Assembly: GCA_947623455.1 (NCBI GenBank) | Contig: OX392533.1 | Location: forward strand, 33,478,229-33,542,228 | Direction of reading: 5' to 3' | Source: Mimachlamys varia | Lineage: Eukaryota; Mollusca; Bivalvia; Pectinida; Pectinidae | Length of the DNA: 64,000 bases | Shown here: positions 1-11,900 of the stretch, piece after piece | How positions within the stretch are numbered: position 1 is the stretch's first letter | Layout: the number at the start of each line of letters is the position of its first letter | Program-made: the position numbers and the translations under genes | Notes under the pieces: model-generated | Told to the model about the DNA's origin: nothing | Seen by the model: the letters and a program-made list of their open reading frames with translations, nothing else | Databases searched by the model: none

Positions 1-734
1 AATTGTCTAAACAAATTATGATTTTCTTCGTTTAGATGAACGTTGGCAGATACTCCAAAAATGAATTGTTATTTGATAACCCCTTTTTAATTATCTCAAT
101 TATGAAATAGATTCATTTGCCGATGTTCTCTAGCATAAATTAAGGATTAACTTGAATTAATCTTTAATGATTAGAGTACACTCCGGTTTTTTTGTTATAA
201 CCCCATAACATAAACAATAAATTCAAGTAAATCGTTATAATTTAATCGATACCCTGCGAAAACTCACTTTATCGATGGACTCTTTTCTCTTACAAATTAA
301 TACGCTGCTGCATCAGCAAATCAAAAGCGACGACGTTATAAAAGGCGACGTCAATTTTTACGTTATTGGCTGATGACATAATTTTTTAAACCAATGAAAA
401 AGCTTGTTTCAATCAAGATTAAATTATTATTTGTTCAGATCTCAACACAATCTTGATGCCGTTTGACTTCCCATAGCATATGATCTTACTCATTTTTGCT
501 TTTCCAAGTATGTCCGAGCAAATATGTTTTGTCTCCATGATTAGGTCTATCAAATATTTTAAGCTGCTGTTTCTTAATTATTTACACTTTAACTTGTGTT
601 ATTTTCAGATATGCAACAAATCGCATCTATCATAATCAAAACATGAATTGACGTTGTCAAAAAGTTATCAGTACGTTGCATGAATCGGTACTCATCCATT
701 CACTAGTTGTTTTTGTTCTTCTTAATATATGATC

Positions 735-915
735 AAGAACCTTTCACCATAACGGCCTTGTTTCGATTTCTCGATCGGCCATGAAAAGGTATCAGGTCAC
801 CTGCCCGACTATTGGGTTTTCTCCTGGTAATCTGGTTTCCTCTTACAATAAGACCCCGTATGCTTACATCCGGCCAACAAAAGTAATTAAAGAGGTTAAC
901 GTTTTTCATAATAAT
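735..915 (+). repeat. Decayed tRNA-derived SINE, same family as 23340-23535
   Basis: This aligns by eye with the reverse complement of the element at 23340-23535. Shared pieces are cctttcacc, a degraded B-box region, tgaaaagg, ggtcacctgcccgac, ttttctcc, ggtttcctc, and the tail catccggccaacaaaagt. The short ORF that starts at 781 lies inside this repeat and is not a gene. Confidence 0.65.
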
Positions 916-1924
916 TGTAAAACAGAAAAGTATATATATCTTTTCATATTTAATATGGTCTGAAGCTTTTAAACCAGTTCTTTTTTATAAAAGTTGCAGT
1001 TTATCTGCATCGCCTATTAATGATATATGCAGTGTACTGTCATTAAATCACTAAATTTACATTATATACGGCATTTGCCTTTATGACGTTAGTAGATCAA
1101 ATTGAATTCATAGGACTGTATACTACAATTTACAGTGATTAGGTATGAATACAGGAGCCGCAACACATCAATGCGCGATAATCGATTTCAAAGAGTGAAA
1201 CTTAAAGGAACATTTATACAATTATGGCGAATTTACACATATTACGATATTAGAAACGATAACATTCTTTTTGGTTGTTTAACTTGATAGCGTCAGTGAG
1301 ATGGAAAGCGGTAAATACATTATTTTATAAGCTGCAGTTTAATTTTTTTTATGAATGTAAATATAACCATTGAACTGTTACAAAATTGTATGATATAGTT
1401 CATGTAAAATAAATTTGGGTAACAGATACATATTCATGTCCTTCTTACATTATCTGTCACCCACATTGTATTCATATAGACTGTATACAACTATTTTCTA
1501 ACAGTCCAATGCTTATGTGACCTTATCCTCAATATCAAAAGAAAACCAAATCGTATTGTTCTAAAATTTCGAAGCAGTACACCAAGTTTAATTCTGTCTA
1601 ATTTTACTTTAAACTTTTAATCCAAGTATGTGATGGTATTAGAATATAATATTGCTGGTAAGAGGCTTTTTGGCTTGAAGATTTGTGTCATCACCACATA
1701 AGGAAAAAAATGGCGTCACCATTTGTAACGTCGCTTCTAATGTGTTGGTACAACAGAATAATAATTCCTTACAGGGATTATGTATATATGTTACAACGAG
1801 TGGTTGTTGAATATGTAGTTTATTTCAATCGAGTTAATTTTTTTTCAAGTTATGTGCTTTAGCGAGTGTCTTTTCTATCTTTAAAAATGATTGACGAGAG
1901 TGAAATACGCTTCATATCCAACTT

Positions 1925-2430
1925 GAACTGTCGTCCGGGGGCCAACGCATACCCCCGCCCCTTAAAAATGTTTATACAACAAATGATGGTACATGTTCAT
2001 ACTGTAATGTCTATTCCCACATTGTTCTTTAAAGATCCGTTGAAAACTAAGCAAATGCAAAGCCGGACAAAATTGTATTCATTTACATAAAAGGGGAATG
2101 ACTCTCTAAAAGGGTAAACATGCAAAGATCGAAAATGCAAATTTACTTCGGGGGGCTCATTTACAAACTATTGTACTGTTTATTCAAACAAAATTTTAAA
2201 AATATGCGTTGAAAATTGAACAAATGCATAGCGCAAAATTGTGTTCATGTTTTACATAAAAAGGGGAATAACTTTCAGAAAAAGAATCAAAAATGCCAAT
2301 TATCTTAAGGGGGCACATCTTCGTACTGTACTGTCTATTCATACAACATGTAAAAAAGATCCGTTGAAAACTATGCGAATGCATAGCCGAACAAAATTGT
2401 GTCTACAGACGGACAGACGGACGGACGAAA
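1925..2430 (+). repeat. Diverged tandem repeat ending in a GGAC-rich tract
   Basis: About three diverged copies are present. Each has a version of gatccgttgaaaactatgc, a version of catagccgaacaaaattgtg, and an aaaaggggaata segment. The last copy runs into cagacggacagacggacgg. Chance ORFs at 1866-2090 and 2241-2438 run through it. Confidence 0.6.
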
Positions 2431-2763
2431 GATTGTAAATATTTTGGTAAAAACAAGTTATTTGCAATGCTTTTAAGGAATATCTTGTTGGGAAATAACT
2501 TTTTTAAACTATGAAAGAGAAGACATCATTTTCATCAAAATGTGCGTCTATACTATTTCTACTGTTGGTTACACAAGTTAAAAAACAACTTCTTTATAAT
2601 TATTACTATATCTTTAAGTTTCGCCCTTAAAACGTCAGAAATCTTCAGGATATGCTCTTTATCAAATTCATTCTGATGATAATACTCATATTGAAAAGGA
2701 CGAAAATTGAATACTGTGACATTGTTTCGATATACAGTGCTGCATTGCTCATGGTACACTTAC

Positions 2764-2950
2764 CTCCCGGTAATCTGATTTCAAGACTTTGACTTTCTTT
2801 TCTCAGTATACCGATTGTCTTAAGGTCATCGCCTGGCTTGGACGTTTTGCTATATAGAATTTTCAGAGTATCGAAGTTATCCAATTGTTCTTCTATATTG
2901 AAGTCGATGGTAAATTTTGTATCCCATGCCCCTCCTGTTTGCGGAGTAAT
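2764..2950 (-). CDS. REJ gene exon 28 (last visible)
   Basis: Residues about 1416-1477. The acceptor is aatag and the donor gtaagt, entering in phase 0 and leaving in phase 1. It reads ITPQTGGAWDTKFTIDF near its start and ends in RLPG. This matches the common REJ close, a proline-glycine turn followed by a T.F strand and later an LP.G. The next exon lies outside the window. Confidence 0.85.
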
Positions 2951-5900
2951 CTATTGCACACAAACATAAACGAACAGAGATAATTTTATACTATCGTAAT
3001 TTCGTGCTTTCATCAAAAACATTTTTGATGCATATACTTATAAGTGTGTTGTTTCTGTACGAAACAATCGACACAACTTGGAAAATAAGTAGGAGAATAA
3101 CGAAGCGTTAAAAAAATGATAATCCAAACTTAAAATCGATTTAACCAGGTGCAAAATATGAACAAATGAAAGATTTTCATGGGGACTCTTGTAAAAGTAA
3201 AAGAGAATAAGACCAAGTGTTCCGGAAGAGTAAGCGTCTTCTGCTTCATCGACGACACCCGCCTTGTAAATCTTTGTTACATCCAAGTAAAAATCAAGTT
3301 CTCAAAACGAGGACCGAGTATCATTGTCAATCACAATAAGTAATTACACTAATGAGCATACTCAAAAAGGTAAAAAAAAATCAGCTGCAAAAATATTGTA
3401 TTCCTACGATATTTTGAAGTTTCATGAAAAGAATGTACCAAAAGTTCATATTTTGGCGCCTTTTATTGCTTACCTGAACATCACCCAAATTGGGTAGTTG
3501 GGGGACTTCTATTATTGTAGAGGCGGTAGTTACAATGTTTGGGTCGATCTGAGACGTCACATGAATTTCAATAGTATATTTGCCCGGTATCCACTTTTCC
3601 GTGGAGGATTTAATTGCCTTTCGTATAATCCCTCTGCGGGATTTATCTAGTGCCATCTCCTCAACGTTGAAACCATCGCAGTCATCATCAGTTCCTAAAT
3701 GTAAAGATTTCTTTTTTTTTTAAACACAGATTTATTAATCATGTACACTAAATTTTGCTATGGAAAGTGACTGCCTACTTGCGAATGAGGTTAAACCTGC
3801 AACTATTCTGGCTACTTCTAATTGTATTTGTTTTCTAACTTGTCGGAATTTGCACTGGTACATCCATTCCACATTTTACACTCATATTCCAACAAAGGTC
3901 ATATAATATAATTTAGACAATATTTCTTTTTTCAAAGTAAATTTCAACTTACGTAAAACTGACAAATGCCATGTAGCGGAGATAACGATATTTGAAACAT
4001 GCATTTCCGATTTCCAATTTCCATTTTGTGTTACTCCTAGATGTTTGTGTATATTACTGCTCGTCAAAAATGTGTTTTTATTTTCCCCCTCGAATGAAGG
4101 GTGGTATATTGTATTGGCACCGGTTCTTGTTTGTCTAATAATTCTAAAACTTCTAAACCGTTGAAGATATCTTGACGAAATTTCCATTATACAAAGGTGA
4201 ACGCCAAGATGATGCAATCTGCCCCTGACTATCTAATTGCATAGATAATGTAACAATAATTGCCAAAACCTCAAGGTATCTAGGGTCTCGCGTCTCTTCG
4301 ATGCGGGTGTCCTATTGTAATTACAGGAGTGTAGCTTGTCCGTTTGTCTGTCCTTCTGTTCGTCCGTCTGTCTGTCCGTCTCCCATTATTTACTAATATT
4401 TTGTTATAACATTTTGACGGAAAATTGGTCAGAATAAAAAAACAGTCCACTGTCCAAACCTCAAGGTTACGGGGTCAAAGGTTAAGGTCATAGGTCCAGG
4501 TCAAATTTTACATTTATTAATTGCTTAACATTTTGTCAATATCAAACAAGGTGTCAGCTGACCTACCTCGAGGTCACCTGTCATATTTTACATTCATTAA
4601 AGGCTTGACATTCTAATGAAAGTTGGTCAGAATAAACAAAGATATCAACTGACCAAATATACATATTTGCGTATAATGGGAGACATGTTTTTGTTCACTA
4701 AAACAAGTTTCTAGTTAAATAGCAAATTATTATCAATTTATTCAAGTGAACGCTTATACATTACGACGTCAGTTTTATTATGGTTAAAAAGTAATCTTCC
4801 ATCGTTTGGACCAATACTCTATAACTGTTAAATCATGATTTATATGTTGCTTAATTTCCATTCTGTCATTTGCGAAATATGCCAGTGAAGTGTCATCAGC
4901 AAACATTAATTCTCGACAAAAAAGTTTTCAAATATATCGATGATGAATATTAAAAATAAAAAATGGTCCAAGAACAGACCCTTGTGGTATTCAAGATTTG
5001 AAATAACCTATATCTGATTTAATGTCACCTATAACAAGAAATTGATCTCTATTACTTTCAAAAATCGCATTACAAACTGACCGGAAGTGGTATGTTGGTG
5101 AAATGGACCAATGTGTAGTGTTAGATAAATAAAGCACACAATCGGGTGTTTATATGTTTATGTTTATGTAGATACAAATCAAAGTAAAGGATTAACAAAT
5201 TTACTCTAATGATTACCGCTTAGCCACTGGTCCAAATAACAGATTTACTCGAAAGACTACTTCTAAATCACTGGTCCAAATAACAGACTATCTTTACACC
5301 ACTGGTCCGAGTAACATATCTACAACTCAAACAACAGTTCCGGAGTAACTTGAAAAAATGAAACTTTTGCAAGGGATGAATTAAAGAGATATCGAGTTGG
5401 GTCATGTTTCTACAGATGGCCGTGTAAGATTTCTGCTGTGAAAAAACGACCCCGGGTAATTTTTGCAACGCAAAAGAATGACCCCCGGCCCGGTAGTTTG
5501 TTGCTTTTGCACGTTACACTGACAAAACCCAATATTTGTACTGCAAAATCTTACATTTTTACGTTATCAAACTGACAAGTTTTATCAGCTTGATAATTTT
5601 CTATAGCTCAAAGGCAAACATGGATTAAAAAGTTATATCAGTTAATAAATGGCATGAAGAAATATAGCTTAACTATTAAGGTCTTTCATTGTTATTCTTC
5701 TCTGTTTTAAACACTTACTTTGTCTAAGTATGATGTATTCAAATCGCGTCGCTTTATATTACATTTTAATTCTATGTACACTGTCAGTGGACTGCATGAT
5801 AGCAAAAACATGTACGTGTATTTTGTATCTATGTGGAAAAGAATATATCATATAAAGAAAGGTACAATATATCTGTATAATTCCTAGACAGTGCACATAA

Positions 5901-8900
5901 ACAGTACACATGACAAACACAGGTAAAGCGTCTTGTTTTAGCTGATTTATCTGAGCCAAACGTAAATTGATAAATGATGATTATTTGAAAAGGAAAACCA
6001 CATGATTTGGATATGAATATTTAGTTTTTTCGAACATGTTTTGTTGGATTAAATTCTCTACATGAAAAAGGATGTTTAAGTACTTACCAAAAGTGCATGA
6101 GAATGTTAAGATGACTGGCTCCTGAATTTTTAGAAATATTTTGAGTTTAAATGGCCGACTCTCAGCGGGTGTTTCTGCTGATATTCGAACTTTTGGTGGA
6201 TCGTTTGCAACACAGCACATTTTCACAGTTTTCTTTATTCTTTTGTCTCCGGCCTCAGCTATTACAGTGACTTCGTAGCTATAAAGACATATATTTATTA
6301 CGTACACGTGTATAAGCAGATGCTAATTTTTAAGGGGAACTGTATGTTAGTATCTGTTTCGATGTGAATACACATGGCATACAAAACTAAAACAAAAACA
6401 AACCCCAAAAAGAAAAAAAAGAAAGGATAACAATTAATTAAAATACTCCTTTTTAAGTTTTAGAATAAACTTCTGTATTGTTTCAGCAATATTTAAATCA
6501 ACACAAAAGAAAACTTAAGCAATCACATCATTACTCAGTAGTTCGTTCAATTTGGATTCTGGCATTATGACGTTATATGTCGTGTAATTATTTGGTCGAA
6601 ACGTTTGCATTCTTCTTACGAATTCGAATTATACCTACCAAGAATCTGGCATTAACTCTCCTGCTAGTATCGATAATTTGTCAGTTTTGGCTGTGCTGAA
6701 GATCTCTGCAAGTGATTTGGGACACAGTTGCAAAATACCATTTCGGCTTTCCTACAAGACACCGTATGTTATGATTTAGTAGAGCATGTTTAGCAAAATG
6801 AATATTTTGTGACACGCGTGTTGGCATACGGAACTCTCGAATTTTCAAAATAACAACAACTAACCAAACTGATGAACAGCTCATATAAATCGCTGTTATT
6901 ATTTTCAAATTTCAAATTCAAATTTTAAAATCTCATGGAAAATAATTATGTTGTGTTCCATGACGAAGTTGACAATTTGGCCTAGTGGAACCTTATTCCG
7001 ATAACACGTAACCCTTCACTGATAATCATTTTTTCATATTTCTTTGATAATATAATGTGAATCAACATATGTTAAATGTAAATCTTAAAGAAATCGTCTC
7101 TGCCTGTTTAAAACACGATCAATTTCTCGAGACTAATCTGCCTTTTCTTTTAACAACAAATGTGTGAAAACATATCCATTGACCCCTTTTTTTCTGATGA
7201 TAATATTGAAATATAGAGATTAAACAACCATCAGACAAATTATTTGAATTTTATTTATTGTTTTCAAAAAACAAATGAAATGTACTCAATGCATTTCTTG
7301 TAATAAACAATAAGAGTAGTTATCTAAATATTTTATCTTATTTCTGATGTATTATACACTGTATATATTTAAACTCTTAATAATCATGCTTCATGGTAAG
7401 TTTATTACGCAAATACTCGTTAAAGGTTCCTTGATGCATTTTCCTTCTTTATGGTTAAATCTATTGAGTCGTATTTGTTTTTGATGTAATACATTTATGG
7501 CCCTCATTGTAAGGTGATATGAAGGTTTGTCTACCCGAAGCAGTCATGTACCCCCGAGGGCGTAACTCGAGGGAAATATTACTTCTGATGGTAGACAAAC
7601 CCTCATATCACCCTATCAAGAGAGCCATAAATTGTTTATTATACCGAAACAAAAATCAAACTAAAAGTCAATTTTAATCAACAAGTAATGTTTTTGATTA
7701 CGGCTTCATCTATATTTGTTTACACAATGAAACCAAAACGAACGACAACTCTTGCAAGACTTAGGAAGAGGGTTACCAGGGCCGTTTTCGTTTAAGCGGT
7801 TGAACCGGTCGGACCACAGTTGTTCGTTTATTTTATAAGGTCAGACCTGGTAATCTTATGCTGCTTTCAGGCGAGCCTTGAGGAAGCCTTGCAGGGCCTG
7901 TATAAACATGTGCAGGTCCGCCAGGATTTCAACCCGAAAACGTTACATTTATAGGCGGACAAACCGGTTCTTCCGCTTAAACGAAAGCGGCCCAGGAGGG
8001 CACGTGCTCCAGGGAGATAGGAAGTTTTGTCAGCCCTAGAGAAGATACGATGCGTTGTAACAACGTCATTTCCTGTGTTTTAACGAATCGGCTTTAGCGG
8101 AATCAAGGAAAAGCGTGTTGTCGATGACGCAAAAAATGCTTACTCATATTGTGCCCCTTCTTTGATCGTTTTTTTAAGTTAGGACTATGGTTTTGTTGAC
8201 GCATCGGTATTGTCTTTTTATGACATTCGTATTGATACCATCTGTTTTAATACTTTTCTTTACCTTTTGTTTTGCATGCGGCAACCTCAAAAATATACAA
8301 TGCTGTTAACTTAATTAACTGACTTTCATTTGTTTTTAATACGTTATACCTGTTTGCACATCCATATAAATAGCGGTGGTTTTGGACTGTTGTTTGGGTC
8401 TCGGAGTTTCGATGTAAGTTTTACATCTTTATTCACATTAACTTTGGCGTCGAAATCGATTTCCATCTTCAGCTCACTGAGGGGTATACGTAAAAGTGTC
8501 TCTGCGGTTGTCTTGCTCTCGCCGTAGTATACTAACATGAAAAATGGTAAATGGTATTAACAATTTTTTTTTCATAAAAAAACAAAAATGAAAATGTACA
8601 TTCGTCAAAAACTTTTTTCTTCTTGATCTAGCAGCCAGTGATATGTAATTTATTTTTTTAAGCAAAATATAGTCTTTCATAATAACACATATTGTTATGG
8701 GTATTTCGCTGAATATTTACTTAAACATAAACTTAGAGTGTTACACATATGCATGTATTGAGTTGAAGCTTACTGAAAGCTTACTCGTTGCTAGAGTTAC
8801 TAAGTCTCCCTATACAAGGTGGCGTGGAAAGAACAAAGAATGGCATAGTACAATGTTTTACAATCTTTGCAATCATGATTTATCGAATTTGAGTTTGAAT

Positions 8901-11900
8901 TAGCGTTTTATTGACGTTTTCGAATTCTCAGATGTTTAACTAAAGTATGTGCCTACGATCCCTAGGCTATTGTTGTACATTCCTATAAACGATATCTTAA
9001 ATAGGATTGCAATGACCAAAAGCTTCCGAGAGAAAGCGAATTAAACTGACTGCTACGACGTCTTTAATCGCTAATAATAAAATGACAAATCTCATGCTTA
9101 GAAAGTTATGGAAAATGAACGCATATTATACAAATTGGTGTCTTTAATCTTGCTATATAGTGCGATATCTTCTATAGAAAACATAACGTTACCTGTTACA
9201 GTTATTGTATAGATTTTTCCTCCAGTCAGAGTTCCCCTCCGTATGACGAATTTATTTGATTTGAAGTTTGTGCTGAAAAGGATAGTTTTGTTTCTGTCGT
9301 TCTTCAGAACAAATCTAAACCTAGATGTGTCTTCTGCCTACATCAATGACAAAAATGGCGTGTTAATCAAATGAATTTCTCAATGAAGATTATAGCTACA
9401 TACTGAAAGGACGCCATTACATGATTAATTTCTTAATTTTCGAATAATGTTCTATCGTTTAAAAAAATTAAATGTTGGCATCATTATGTCCGTCCGTCCG
9501 TCCGTCCGTCCGTCCGTCCGTCAGTCTGTCTGTCTGTTTGTTTGTCTGTCCGTCTGTCTTATGTTTATCCGTCCGATTATTATAAATTACGTGTTTCATT
9601 GGCGATAGACAGCATCTGTCATGGTGTCAATATATCATAAAAAATCAATATTACGTTTACATGAATTGTTTTACTAAGTACACGGTTAATTTTGCATTGG
9701 TTTTATCTCTTGTGAATCTTACCACAATTGATTGTGTTGAGCCGCATGAGGGCATTGATACTTTGGCTTTGATTACAACACCATTTGTCGGATTCAGTTG
9801 TGTTTGAGAAACAAGTCTGACAAATAGTGCCTTCTCCTCGGCGTTTCTTTCAATGAGATATTTAGCTTCTAATGCAGGTGTTACCAATTTTGCAGTGATT
9901 TCATACACAGTCCCGGGTTCCAACTGTTGGAATAAAACAGAAATCCGTATTGGTCAGTTATGTTTGCCTTTTCTTCTTTTGTAGGGTTCCCTCTTAGACA
10001 AAAATGTGCTTGTAAATGTCTTCAGTACTAAGCTTCCACAATTTCATTTTGAATTAAACTGTAGCGATGTGAAGCCAGCACACATTCGTGGAGAAGCTAA
10101 GATTTATAACCCTATTGATGATATCATTTGTTTTTGCAGTCTTCAATAATTCGGGTTTTTTTTAAAGGAAATACACATGTGTTTTGTTTTGTTTTTCTTC
10201 TTTTTTCCGAGATTTAAAGATAAGAAGTATTACGAGGATACTTTAATTCATCTGTTACTTAACACATATTTATTTACTCAATTCTGCTTAGACATGTGTC
10301 ATTTAATTATGATAAGCACTATAGTACATCTTCTAATATAAAAACTTATTTTGAAATAAAAATATTGCCTCTTTTTAATGTGTCTTACTTACATCCTGTT
10401 TACCAATGAGGAGATGTCGAGTTGTCGCGCTTTCAATTTTTTGGGTAAATTGTTGATCAGCATCTCCGCCTCAAAAGAAATAACGTCATGGACACAATCA
10501 ATTCAAATCCGACAGAATCGCTTTAGCTTGTTCTATAACGTGCGAAACGTATTGGAACTTTGCATAGATATTGTGCTTACAAATTGTACAATAAGATTGT
10601 TTTAAACTCACTACCCTTGCAAAACTTGTACCATTTTTTTCTTTTCGAGTTTTGGAGCAGTGTCTCAGATCACAACTTTATATAAAATGCAGCAATAACC
10701 GCATGCTTCTCTTTGAAGAATTTTTTTTCCGATCATGAAGAGAAATGATATGGTATTGATGCATTAATTACATCAGTATGATGATAATAGGTTATGATCA
10801 TATTGGCAATTAAATAACGGCAATGTACCAAGCCCATTAAAAGTAGGTACTTTCTGACCAATAAAAGAAGTACATATTAGCAATGTAAAATTTTGAAGGA
10901 AATTACTCGTGAAAAGTAGCTACCTTCTTACAAATAAAATATGAACTTATTGACAATAAAATAACTCGAAAGTAACTACGCCATGAATATTATGTACCTT
11001 CTGACTAATAAAACAAGTACTTATTGACAATGAATAACTATAGAGTACCTATATGTACGTCATGGAAATAAGGTACCTTCCGCCAAATAAAACAAGTACT
11101 TATTGACAATGAATAACTATAGAATACCTATATGTACGTCATGGAAATAAGGTACCTTCCGCCAAATAAAACAAGTGCTTATTGACAATGAATAACTATA
11201 GAGTACCTATATGAATGTCATGAAAATAATGTACCCACCGACAAATAAAACAAGTACTTATTGACAATAGACTACTACAGGGTACCTATATGTACGTCAT
11301 GAAAATTAGGTACCTTCTGACAAATAAAACAAGTACTTATTGACAATGAACTATTATAGAGTACGTCATGAAAATAAGGTACCTTCCGCCAAATAAAACA
11401 AGTACTTATTGACAATGAACTAGCTACAGAGTACATATATGTACGTCATGAAAAGTAGGTACCTTCCGAAAAATAAAACAGGTACTTATTGACAATGAAT
11501 TAGCTATAGAGAACATATTATGTACGTCATGTTAATAAGGTACCATTAAATTCAGGTATCTGCGGATAAAAATAAAAGGAATTAGTTGAAGAAGTACTTA
11601 TTGGCAATTAAATAGCAACAATGTACATAGGCTATGGAATAAATACATACTGACATTTCTCACGCTCCATTGATATGCCAATTTGACGCACGAGCCAACA
11701 CCCTTCACAACAAGTGACAGCGAGGTTTTCTGACAAGCTGCCAAATTACCTGGAGATGTCGAGCGTATTTCAAGTTTGGGAACTTCCTGTAAAACAATAT
11801 GTGAAGTATCAAATTTAAATGTTTTTTTTTCTTCAAATGCCCAATATCATTCGAATGCTTTACTATGAGGAAGTTCAAATTCCATTGGTCACTGTCCTCT

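Larger units (their letters stand above)
1..2763. other. Intronic or flanking sequence left of the last visible exon
   Basis: No exon of the minus-strand REJ gene could be recognised here. The stretch is probably the start of its next intron. It holds a decayed SINE near 735-915 and a diverged tandem repeat at 1925-2430. The rest is AT-rich sequence with only short chance ORFs. Confidence 0.5.

Noticed and set aside
781..963. 60-codon plus-strand ORF
   Set aside because: It coincides with a decayed SINE.
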